A stretch of 5,543 nt of DNA from JANPPS01 sp964242575 (GTDB lineage Bacteria > Pseudomonadota > Alphaproteobacteria > Acetobacterales > Acetobacteraceae). Under the pieces are notes generated by a model. That model was not told where the DNA came from. It made no database searches and was given only the letters and a program-made list of their open reading frames with translations. Both the position numbers and the translations under genes were made by a program. Below are positions 1-5,541 of the stretch, piece after piece; the stretch's first letter is position 1, and each line of letters opens with the position of its first letter. Location of the stretch: positions 1-5,543 of the forward strand of contig CAXTCN010000276.1 in assembly GCA_964242575.1 (NCBI GenBank), read 5' to 3'.

Positions 1-698
1 AGCATGAACGGTTCCTGGCAGGCCAGGCCTTGCCGCTGACGAGCGACGAACGCGCCGCGATTGAGCGGCTGGCGTCGGATGTCCCGGCGCTCTGGACGGC
101 TTCCACCACCACGGCTGCTGACTGCCAGGCGATCGCACGCTTGATGCTGGACCGCGTTGTCGTCGCGGTGCAGGGCAAGAGCGAGCTCGTTCTCATCGAG
201 TGCCATTGGGTTGGCGGCATGCGGACACAGCATGACCTGCGACGGCCGGTAGCCCACCTGACGCAACGAAGCGACCATGCCGCCCTGCTGCAGCGCGTCC
301 ATGCGCTGCACAGCAAAGGCCACAAGACCCCGGCGATCGCCGAGGCGTTGAACGCGGAAGGCTGGACGCCGCCCAAGCGCCGGACAACCTACAACGCCGC
401 AATGGTGCGTAGCCTGCTGCGCCGCCTAGGTATACCGGCTGGCTCTCGCCTGTCCTGGACAGCCCGGCTGCAAGGGCGTGAGCCGGGAGAAGTGACCGTT
501 GACGAACTCGCAACGCGGCTTGGCGCACCCCACGCCACGGTTCACCGCTGGATCCAGCGTGGGGTGGTCGTCGCCCGCAAAGTGCCGGTGCTTACTCAAA
601 GCGTTTGGCTGATCCAGGCCGATGAAGCCGAGATCGACCGTCTACGCCACCGCCGCCTGCATGGCGTAGGCCACCCTGCAACCCTTAATCACTCTTGA
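1..698 (+). CDS. Large serine recombinase, C-terminal part (5' end outside window)
   Basis: The reading frame is open from the first complete codon (base 3) to TGA at 696-698, giving 231 visible residues; the gene starts upstream, so the TTG at base 30 is not a credible start. The N-terminal resolvase domain and catalytic serine are not visible. What can be seen: a linker beginning LPLTSDERAAIERLASDVPALW; a segment (visible residues about 95-142) with an IAEALNAEGWTPPKRR core, typical of the DNA-binding region of large serine recombinases; and a MerR/excisionase-like helix-turn-helix (about 164-216) with ELATRLGAPHATVHRWIQRG. Family members carry out site-specific integration, excision or inversion for phages, integrative elements and transposons. 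The residues after RHRRLHGVG may be native or altered by the neighbouring IS junction. The gene converges on the transposase remnant, with 6 bp between the stop codons. Family assignment is from remembered family resemblance and is fairly secure; whether the protein is functional cannot be judged. Confidence 0.82.
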   Translation, partial: HERFLAGQALPLTSDERAAIERLASDVPALWTASTTTAADCQAIARLMLDRVVVAVQGKSELVLIECHWVGGMRTQHDLRRPVAHLTQRSDHAALLQRVHALHSKGHKTPAIAEALNAEGWTPPKRRTTYNAAMVRSLLRRLGIPAGSRLSWTARLQGREPGEVTVDELATRLGAPHATVHRWIQRGVVVARKVPVLTQSVWLIQADEAEIDRLRHRRLHGVGHPATLNHS

Positions 699-704
699 GA
701 CGCA

Positions 705-1754
705 TCATGCCTGGCAGATCTCCGCCTGTCCACGTGCGCAATACAGGGTGTCGTAAAGCCATTCGGCGCTGCCGGTTACGAGATTGGTCACCACGCAGCG
801 GATGTCGAGCCCCATGATGCTGGCCTCGATCCTGGCCGAGACCCGGCGCTGGCAGCCCCAGGATTTGGCACCGTAGCGGATTTCGGCATAGCGGCGCAGC
901 ACCGGCGCCCGCGCCTCGGCGCGCCGGACCCGGACATCGTCGGCGGCTTCCTCCAGCAGCCGGCTCAGCACGGCGTTGCCGGGTAGGCCGAAGATGTAGT
1001 CGACCGCGTTCGCCTCGCACCAGGACATCACCTCGGGACGGCCGTAGTGGCCGTCGCCGCGGATGGTCAGGCGCGTATCCGGCCAACGCTGCCGGATGCG
1101 GCGCACCAGGCGCCTCACATGGCCGCGAACCTCGTGCCCGGACGGGGTCTTGCCAGGTCGCAGCAGGACCGCGACCGGGCGCGAGCTGGCGGTGTCATAG
1201 ACATGGATCGGCATGAAACAGCGCTCGTCGTGGTGCGCATTGAATAACGACAGCTGCTGATGGCCGTGCACGACATCGACAGTGTCGTCGATGTCCAGCG
1301 TTACCGCCTTGGGCGGGCGGGGGTAGCTGGCGCAGTAGGTGTCGACCATGGCGTAGGTCAGGCGCACTACCTCGCGCAAGCTGGGCGCGTTCTCCCATCG
1401 CGACACGGTCGGCTGCGAACATAGGTCATGGCCGCTGTCGGGCAAGCGTCCGCAGGCGAGCTTGAAGCCAGGGTCGGTGCGCAGATGGTCAAGGTCGTCA
1501 GCGTCCTCGTAGCCGCAGGCGATGGCCAGCATGCGGGCGCGCAGGACGTCGGCGACGCTATGCGTCACGAACAGCGGGTTGCGCGGGTCAGCAATCAGCT
1601 CCGCCAGCCGGTCGGCGATCCCCAGGCGTCGCTCGGCGGCGGCCAGCAGCATGACGCCGCCATCGGAGGTGAGACGTCCGCCGTCAAAGGCGGCAGTGAT
1701 TTTCTTGCGGCCCACGGCTGGAAACGGGAACGGCGCGGTCGTATCGTCGGACAT
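705..1754 (-). pseudogene. IS1380-family transposase, 3'-truncated
   Basis: A DDE transposase of 349 residues starts at ATG 1754-1752. The N-terminus has FDGGRLTSDGGVMLLAAAERRLG, split here as FDGGRLTSDGG and VMLLAAAERRLG, typical of the family. The first catalytic aspartate lies in TLDIDDTVD (residues 152-160), the second in IRGDGHYGRPE (D234), and the catalytic glutamate in the Y-x2-R-x3-E motif YCARGQAE (Y338, R341, E345). After E345 the family normally continues with Asn-Leu-Ile-Lys and roughly 100 more residues. Here only ICQA follows before a TGA supplied by flanking DNA, so the gene breaks at about 717-720. Family members are usually about 440-460 residues. The protein is probably inactive, because the C-terminal region is lost along with that end of the element. 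No clear Shine-Dalgarno site precedes the ATG. The stop lies 6 bp from the end of the convergent recombinase gene, so the deletion or recombination point sits right against it. Confidence 0.88.
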
Positions 1755-1918
1755 GGCGGGTGTGGCTCGGCGTGATCGGGTGAATGGATGGCGTCGACAC
1801 CCAATCCGTAAACACGATCAGCAGCTTACGCGACACCCGCCGCCGAATCCCTGCTATGCCCTGAATAAGATGGGCTAAGGTCATCGACACCCTCCGCCCG
1901 TCAACCTGACAACACCCC
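717..1918 (-). mobile_element. IS1380-family insertion sequence remnant (one end deleted)
   Basis: The remnant comprises the truncated transposase and its upstream non-coding part, about 160 bp. The transposase-downstream end is missing. The transposase-upstream end should lie where similarity to the interrupted IS630-like gene stops, at about 1916-1919, but the terminal inverted repeat cannot be proven because its partner is absent. A boundary anywhere in about 1830-1918 is possible. No target duplication can be identified for the same reason. Confidence 0.55.
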
Positions 1919-1963
1919 GCGAAGGCGGGCGGCGTCAAAATCGGCACGCAACGGGATCGGCAT
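1901..1963 (-). pseudogene. IS630-family transposase, N-terminal remnant
   Basis: A minus-strand ATG at 1963-1961 begins the peptide MPIPLRADFDAARLRGVLSG, then TGA. The first 15 residues closely resemble the start of IS630-family transposases common in alphaproteobacteria (pattern M-x-I-x-L-R-x-D-F-D-A-x-x-L-R). After that the family continues with an Ala-Arg...Asp-x-x-Gln-Ala-Arg-Arg helix region that is absent here, so similarity ends at about 1919-1916. A strong GAGGAG lies 6 nt upstream of the ATG, which supports this being a genuine former gene start rather than chance. The IS1380-type sequence begins at or soon after the break, so the likely history is insertion of one IS into another. 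The match is from memory and only 15 residues long, so it is suggestive rather than proven. Confidence 0.55.
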
Positions 1964-1969
1964 GGCAGG

Positions 1970-1975
1970 CTCCTC
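1970..1975 (-). promoter_or_regulatory. Ribosome binding site of the IS630-like remnant
   Basis: GAGGAG on the minus strand, 6 nt before the ATG at 1963. It is the feature that fixes the start of the short remnant and argues that the frame was once translated. Confidence 0.5.
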
Positions 1976-2071
1976 GATACTCCGCCACCGAATCAGATTG
2001 GCACCGCGTCGGGCAAGCCCTGGAGTCAAGGACCAGGAGCTTTGGTATAAGCGATGGGTGGTCCGTTTACA

Positions 2072-2099
2072 TTGCTGAGCGATCCAAAGCGGTTATTCT
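2072..2099 (+). promoter_or_regulatory. Candidate sigma-70-type promoter for the PAS-GGDEF-EAL gene
   Basis: TTGCTG (2072-2077), a 16-bp spacer and TATTCT (2094-2099) resemble -35 and -10 elements. It would give an mRNA leader of roughly 140 nt before the ATG at 2247. The match is imperfect, but this is a locally AT-richer stretch just outside the IS debris. Confidence 0.28.
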
Positions 2100-2107
2100 A
2101 GCCCTGA

Positions 2108-2221
2108 TTTCGATGCAAAGGATCAGCGGACTACATGCGATCCGGTAAGGACGGCCTGACCTTCGTTGCAGCCTGGGACCGGGCCATCCACCACTCGATG
2201 ACGAATTCGAGCACATCCTGA
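2108..2221 (+). pseudogene. Possible decayed fragment of a small conserved alphaproteobacterial protein
   Basis: This frame is open from just after a TGA at 2105-2107 to a TGA at 2219-2221, with an ATG at 2135. It contains ADYMRSGKDGLTFVAAWDRA. The spacing R...F-x-A-A-W-D-x-A recalls a segment of small helix-turn-helix-type hypothetical proteins of alphaproteobacteria, where an Arg-rich stretch leads into F-A-x-A-W-D-A-A-L. The upstream helix-turn-helix and the downstream part are missing, and there is no ribosome binding site. If real it is a gene remnant; it may equally be chance. The resemblance is from memory and has not been aligned. Confidence 0.2.
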
Positions 2222-2246
2222 TGCCCAGCTGTCGTGGCTTACCGGT

Positions 2247-4019
2247 ATGGACGACAGGATGACAGCAGTCCTCGATCAGCATCTCGCGAGGTGGACGGAG
2301 AACAGCGACCTGCGGGCGCAGGTGCACCTGCGCGACTGCGCCCTTGACAACCTGCGGCAGGGCGTGTGCGTGTTCGACGGGCAGCGACGGCTGCTGCTGT
2401 TCAACCGGTGCTATGCGGAGATGTATCGGCTGCGGCCGGAGGACCTGTGGATCGGCATGACGCTGCAGGACGTCGTGGATTTGCGCTATGCCGCGGGCAC
2501 CGGGCCGGACATGCCGAAAGAGGAGTTCCTGGCCTGGCGGGACCGCATTAAGGTTGCGGATGGAACCACGGAGACCGTGGTGGTGATGCGCAACGGTCAT
2601 GTGCACGAGTTCCATCATAAGCCAACGCCAGGCGGCGGCTGGGTGGCGACGTTGGACGACATCACCGAGCGGCGCCGCATCGAGCAGCGCATCCAGCACA
2701 TGGCGCACCATGACGCGCTGACCGGGCTGCCGAACCGGGTGCTGTTCGCCGAGCGGCTGCAGCAGATGGTTGAGCGCCTGGGTCGGTCGGAGGAGGTGGT
2801 GGCGGTGCTCTGCCTGGACCTCGACCGGTTCAAGGACGTGAACGACACGCTGGGCCACTCGGCCGGCGACCAGTTGCTGCAACAGGCCGCGGAGCGGATG
2901 CGGCTGGAGGTGCGGCAAACCGACACCCTGGTGCGGCTGGGCGGCGACGAGTTCGCGGTGATCCTCAACAACTTGCAGGAGCCCGCGGAGGCGTCCGCCT
3001 TCGCCGAGCGGGTAATCTGCGCCTTGTCGGCGCCGTTCGACCTGGAGGTGCAAGCTGTGACGATCGGCGTGAGTGTCGGCATCACGCTGTGCTGCGGTGC
3101 GGATCCCCGGCCGGAGCCGGACCATGTGCTGCGCTGCGCGGACATGGCGTTGTATCGGGCCAAGGCTGAGGGACGGAACGGATACCGGTTCTTCCAGCCC
3201 GGCATGGACACCCAACTGCAGCGGCGACGCTCGATGGAGCGGGACCTGCAGCAGGCGTTGGCCGAGGAGCAGTTCACGCTGCACTACCAGCCACAGTTCG
3301 ATCTCCGCACCCGGCGCATAACAGGCGTCGAGGCGCTGCTGCGCTGGCAGCATCCGGAGCTTGGCCTGGTCGTGCCTGACGACTTCATCCCGTCATGCGA
3401 GGACACCGGACTGATCGTGCCGGTGGGGGCGTGGGTGCTGCGGACGGCGTGTGCGCAGGCGGCGCAGTGGCCGGGGCTGCGGCTTGCGGTCAACTTGTCG
3501 CCGGTGCAGCTGCAGCGGGCGGGGTTCGTGCGGCTGGTGGACCAGGTGCTGCGGGAGACGGGTCTCTCGCCGGGCTTGCTGGAGCTGGAGATCACCGAGG
3601 GCATGCTGCTGCAGGGCACCCCGCAGACGCTGAAGACCTTGGGCGATCTCCGGGCGCTGGGGGTCGGGATCGCGCTCGATGATTTCGGCACGGGCTATTC
3701 GAGCCTGAGCTACTTGCGGCGCTTCCCGTTCAGCAAGATCAAGATCGACCGCGGGTTCGTGGCGAACGTGGTTGAGGATGCAGGGACCGAGGCCATCGTG
3801 CGGGCGGTCGCAATGCTGGGGAGGAGCCTCGGGATGCAGGTGAACGCCGAGGGGATCGAGACGCCAGGGCAGCTTGCGTGCCTGCAGGCGCTGGGGTGCG
3901 ACGAGGGGCAGGGCTACCTGCTCGGCCATCCCGTCGCGCCGGACAGGCTGACGGGGTTGCTGACCTCGGTGAGCTCGGATTGCGAGCCAAGTGTGGATGT
4001 GCCGCAGGTTCGACCCTGA
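2247..4019 (+). CDS. PAS-GGDEF-EAL cyclic-di-GMP synthase/phosphodiesterase
   Basis: A 590-residue bifunctional c-di-GMP enzyme, predicted cytoplasmic because no signal peptide or membrane segment is visible. Residues about 30-145 form a PAS domain (NLRQGVCVFDGQRRLLLFN... ending DDITERRR) that should sense a signal. The GGDEF domain (about 150-315) has DLDRFKDVND (metal-binding D191), GGDEF at 232-236 and an inhibitory-site RxxD (R223, D226) exactly five residues upstream, so it is predicted to make c-di-GMP from two GTP with product feedback. The EAL domain (about 335-575) retains E362-A-L, N416, E448, D478-D479 in DDFGTGYSSL, K499, E535 and Q555, so it is predicted to cleave c-di-GMP to pGpG. 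Both halves therefore look catalytically competent; which dominates cannot be read from sequence. The ATG at 2247 is the first in-frame ATG after a stop at 2199; its ribosome binding site is weak, and the ATG at 2259 is an alternative. A stand-alone EAL gene follows 53 bp downstream. Confidence 0.93.
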   Translation: MDDRMTAVLDQHLARWTENSDLRAQVHLRDCALDNLRQGVCVFDGQRRLLLFNRCYAEMYRLRPEDLWIGMTLQDVVDLRYAAGTGPDMPKEEFLAWRDRIKVADGTTETVVVMRNGHVHEFHHKPTPGGGWVATLDDITERRRIEQRIQHMAHHDALTGLPNRVLFAERLQQMVERLGRSEEVVAVLCLDLDRFKDVNDTLGHSAGDQLLQQAAERMRLEVRQTDTLVRLGGDEFAVILNNLQEPAEASAFAERVICALSAPFDLEVQAVTIGVSVGITLCCGADPRPEPDHVLRCADMALYRAKAEGRNGYRFFQPGMDTQLQRRRSMERDLQQALAEEQFTLHYQPQFDLRTRRITGVEALLRWQHPELGLVVPDDFIPSCEDTGLIVPVGAWVLRTACAQAAQWPGLRLAVNLSPVQLQRAGFVRLVDQVLRETGLSPGLLELEITEGMLLQGTPQTLKTLGDLRALGVGIALDDFGTGYSSLSYLRRFPFSKIKIDRGFVANVVEDAGTEAIVRAVAMLGRSLGMQVNAEGIETPGQLACLQALGCDEGQGYLLGHPVAPDRLTGLLTSVSSDCEPSVDVPQVRP

Positions 4020-4072
4020 CCCTACTCTCGCGCACTCCCGCGTCGGCCGCAGGCCAATCCCGGGTCCTGCCT

Positions 4073-4831
4073 GTGCTGCAACGGCCCGGTGGATGCGAGG
4101 CTTGCCGGTCGCCTGAGCAGATCTTTCCGTTCACCATGGCCTTCCAGCCCATCGTCGACGTTCAGGAACGCCGGATCGACGCCTACGAGGCCCTGGTGCG
4201 CGGGCCGGATGGCGAAGGGGCCGGGCAGGTGCTGGCGCAGGTCAATGCCGGCAACGTCTACAAGTTCGACCAGGCCTGCCGTGTCAAAGCCATCGAGCTG
4301 GCAGCCCATCTCGGCATGAACCGGCAGCTCAACATCAACTTTCTGCCGAACGCCGTCTATGAGCCGCGAGCCTGCATCCGGGCCACGCTCGATGCTGCCG
4401 CCCGCACCGGGTTCGATCCCAGACGCCTGACCTTCGAGCTCGTCGAGACGGAGGCGATTGCCGACACGCCTCACCTGCTCAACATCATCGCCGAATACCG
4501 CCGGCAGGGCTTCAAGGTCGCGCTGGATGACTTCGCGACCGGCTACTCCGGGCTTGTGCGACTGGCCGAGCTGAAGCCCGACATCGTAAAGCTCGACCGC
4601 GCCTTGGTGCAGGACTGCGACAAGGACCGGACCCGCCTGGCGATCATCGCCAGCATGATCACGCTCGGTGCCGAGATCGGCATCAAGGTGGTCGTCGAGG
4701 GCATGGAGCGCAGAAGCGAGGTCGATGCCCTGCGCTCCGTCGGCGTTCGGTTCATGCAGGGGTTCTACTTCGGCAAACCGGTCTTTGAGGGTCTCTGCAC
4801 CGATGAGGCCGTCTTTGCCGAAGAGGTCTGA
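4073..4831 (+). CDS. Stand-alone EAL-domain c-di-GMP phosphodiesterase with N-terminal CxxC
   Basis: A compact protein that is almost entirely an EAL domain; 252 residues if it starts at GTG 4073. The domain begins FPFTMAFQPIVDVQ and keeps the expected catalytic and metal-binding positions: E39 in YEALVRG, N89 in LNINF, E122 in FELVETE, D152-D153 in LDDFATGYS, K173, E209 in VVVEGME and Q229 in MQGFYFGKP. It is predicted to hydrolyse c-di-GMP to pGpG in the cytoplasm. FAFQPIVD-type starts and the YEALVRGPDGEGA stretch resemble single-domain EAL proteins related to the BluF/YcgF EAL group, but no BLUF photoreceptor domain is present. C8 and C11 form a CEAC motif just before the domain, as in several relatives. 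The start is uncertain: GTG 4073 keeps the CxxC, ATG 4136 would remove it, and the frame stays open to 3878 inside the previous gene. It probably shares a transcript with the PAS-GGDEF-EAL gene, as no terminator is seen in the 53-bp gap. Confidence 0.88.
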   Translation: MLQRPGGCEACRSPEQIFPFTMAFQPIVDVQERRIDAYEALVRGPDGEGAGQVLAQVNAGNVYKFDQACRVKAIELAAHLGMNRQLNINFLPNAVYEPRACIRATLDAAARTGFDPRRLTFELVETEAIADTPHLLNIIAEYRRQGFKVALDDFATGYSGLVRLAELKPDIVKLDRALVQDCDKDRTRLAIIASMITLGAEIGIKVVVEGMERRSEVDALRSVGVRFMQGFYFGKPVFEGLCTDEAVFAEEV

Positions 4832-4900
4832 ACGCCTGGGACAATGGACCACGCTGCCCGAGATACCGGCAGCGGCGGCGACGCCCTGATCTCAATGAGG

Positions 4901-4929
4901 TTGGCAAACCGGTCGAGCTCCGTCTAGGT
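4901..4929 (+). promoter_or_regulatory. Candidate promoter of the cold-shock gene
   Basis: TTGGCA (4901-4906), a 17-bp spacer and CTAGGT (4924-4929) fit a sigma-70-type promoter with a good -35 and a degenerate -10. Transcription would begin near 4936, leaving a leader of only about 25 nt. That is unlike the long structured leader of Escherichia coli cspA. The rest of the 4832-4960 gap shows no other gene or clear terminator. Confidence 0.38.
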
Positions 4930-4947
4930 TCCGCGCCGTCCACAAAC

Positions 4948-4952
4948 GGAGG
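4948..4952 (+). promoter_or_regulatory. Ribosome binding site of the cold-shock gene
   Basis: GGAGG ends 8 nt before the ATG at 4961. It is the clearest Shine-Dalgarno site on the plus strand of the window and fixes the start. Confidence 0.75.
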
Positions 4953-4960
4953 CGATCGAC

Positions 4961-5164
4961 ATGGCGGCGGGAACGGTCAAGTGGTTCAACGGTGACAAGG
5001 GTTTCGGCTTCATCCAGCCGCAGGACGGCAGCAAGGACGTGTTCGTGCACATCACGGCTGTTCAGGCGGCTGGGCTCACTGGCCTGAACGACGGCCAGAA
5101 GGTCACTTACGACGTGGTGACGGAGCGTGGAAAGCAGGCTGCGTCCAACCTGCAGCTGGGTTGA
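4961..5164 (+). CDS. CspA-family cold-shock protein
   Basis: A 67-residue single cold-shock domain, the normal length for the family. The N-terminus TVKWFNGDKGFGFIQPQDG carries RNP1 (KGFGFI, residues 13-18), and VFVHI at 27-31 is RNP2; W8, F15, F17, F28 and H30 are the surface aromatic/basic residues that stack on single-stranded nucleic acid. The C-terminus VTYDVVTERGKQAASNLQLG closes the five-strand barrel. Such proteins bind RNA or single-stranded DNA and act as RNA chaperones or transcription antiterminators; not all are cold-induced. A strong GGAGG at 4948-4952 supports the start. It has its own candidate promoter and is probably transcribed separately from the EAL gene, whose stop is 129 bp upstream. 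No paralogue-specific name can be assigned from sequence alone. Confidence 0.96.
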   Translation: MAAGTVKWFNGDKGFGFIQPQDGSKDVFVHITAVQAAGLTGLNDGQKVTYDVVTERGKQAASNLQLG

Positions 5165-5257
5165 CCTGTGGCGCTGCATCGCACGGCCCGGCATTCGACG
5201 CCAACCCTTGCAGGCCTTGTCAGAGGCCGCTCGCGCTTTCGTCTTCGGGTATGCTTC

Positions 5258-5392
5258 ATGGGAAGCGGGCTCAAGCCGTATGGCTGGGAGGTCTATGACG
5301 AGGAGGACGGCAAGGCCGTGCGGTGCGCGCGCAACCGGTTCCGCACCTCGGCTGAAGCTTGGCAGGCAGGCGCAGCAGTGTTGAGCGAGTAA
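5258..5392 (+). CDS. Small hypothetical protein (44 aa)
   Basis: The ATG at 5258 opens a 44-residue frame starting MGSGLKPYGWEVYDEEDGKA and continuing with an arginine-rich middle (VRCARNRFRTS), ending AEAWQAGAAVLSE before TAA at 5390-5392. I cannot assign a function. The layout W-E-V-Y-D...G-K-x-V-x-R-S/A...R-F-R-T-S-x-E-A-W-x-A-G resembles small uncharacterised proteins I associate with alphaproteobacteria, which favours a real gene. No signal peptide, membrane segment or cysteine pair is visible (one Cys, C24). The frame also stays open upstream to a GTG at 5168, just after the cold-shock stop, but that extension is arginine-rich and looks non-coding, so the internal ATG is preferred. The ribosome binding site is weak (GGG at about 5247-5249). 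It may be co-transcribed with the cold-shock gene 93 bp upstream. Confidence 0.55.
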   Translation: MGSGLKPYGWEVYDEEDGKAVRCARNRFRTSAEAWQAGAAVLSE

Positions 5393-5413
5393 CAAAAGAC
5401 TAATGACTGACCA

Positions 5414-5462
5414 GCCTGTAGGATCTTGGGACTTGCCACCGGTTTGAGCCAAGGAAACAGGC
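5414..5462. terminator. Imperfect inverted repeat downstream of the small gene, possible terminator
   Basis: GCCTGT (5414-5419) pairs with ACAGGC (5457-5462), and inside it CTTGG (5425-5429) pairs with CCAAG (5449-5453), giving an 11-bp two-block stem around a 19-nt loop. It lies 22 bp after the stop of the 44-residue frame and just before a possible convergent minus-strand gene end, the usual place for a terminator. No T-run follows immediately on either strand, so it does not meet the standard intrinsic-terminator pattern. Confidence 0.3.
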
Positions 5463-5469
5463 AGCGGGA

Positions 5470-5541
5470 TTAATTTGCCCGAAGCCGGAGAGCCTGTTGC
5501 ACAATCGCCTCCGGGAACGTTGCGATGATGCGTTTCGGTGT
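5470..5541 (-). CDS. Possible C-terminal end of a minus-strand gene running off the right edge
   Basis: Reading leftwards from the window edge, one frame is open for 23 codons and ends at TAA (5472-5470). Its product contains KRIIATFPEAIVQQALRLR, which has the look of a helical protein end, with the stop sensibly placed before the inverted repeat at 5414-5462. The piece is too short to name, and a 23-codon open frame is common by chance. An ATG on the opposite strand at 5525 is an alternative use of the same bases. Confidence 0.22.
   Translation of the reverse strand, partial: TPKRIIATFPEAIVQQALRLRAN

Larger units (their letters stand above)
1964..2246. other. Intergenic stretch between IS debris and the c-di-GMP genes
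   Basis: About 280 bp with no intact gene. The part nearest 1964 should be the terminal non-coding region of the IS630-like element; such elements insert at TA, and the TA dinucleotides at 2046-2049 are possible outer boundaries, though nothing in the window proves this. A short inverted repeat GGACCA (2030-2035) / TGGTCC (2059-2064) brackets that point. A weak promoter candidate lies at 2072-2099 and a possible decayed reading frame at 2108-2221; both are listed separately. Confidence 0.5.

Noticed and set aside
1428..1878. Two overlapping plus-strand open frames opposite the transposase N-terminus
   Set aside because: Both are antisense to the well-supported IS1380-type transposase and lack domain features.
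1916..1929. Small hairpin CCCGC-GAAG-GCGGG as a terminator
   Set aside because: The stem has five base pairs with no T-run on either strand, and it falls in the coding remnant of the IS630-like gene.
1684..1947. Minus-strand GTG-initiated 87-residue frame spanning the IS junction
   Set aside because: It is a fusion of non-coding IS DNA and the transposase start in another frame; the IS630-like N-terminus is read in a different frame from ATG 1963 with a good ribosome binding site.
2067..3353. 428-residue open frame on the minus strand opposite the PAS-GGDEF-EAL gene
   Set aside because: It is rich in His, Arg, Gln and Leu with no recognisable domain, and lies wholly opposite conserved PAS and GGDEF codons; a GC-rich antisense shadow.
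4022..4852. 276-residue open frame on the minus strand opposite the EAL gene
   Set aside because: The plus strand encodes a complete EAL domain with all key residues; the antisense frame has no family features.
5168..5257. GTG-initiated N-terminal extension of the 44-residue small protein
   Set aside because: The extra 30 residues are arginine-rich and low in character, unlike the rest of the protein; the internal ATG at 5258 fits better.
4892..5452. 186-residue minus-strand open frame across the cold-shock gene and the small gene
   Set aside because: It overlaps a textbook cold-shock gene on the other strand and has no recognisable motif or ribosome binding site.
5490..5505. GAGCCTGTTGCACAAT as a possible terminal inverted repeat of an IS5-type element
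   Set aside because: It only vaguely recalls such ends, and no partner repeat or transposase is visible before the window stops.
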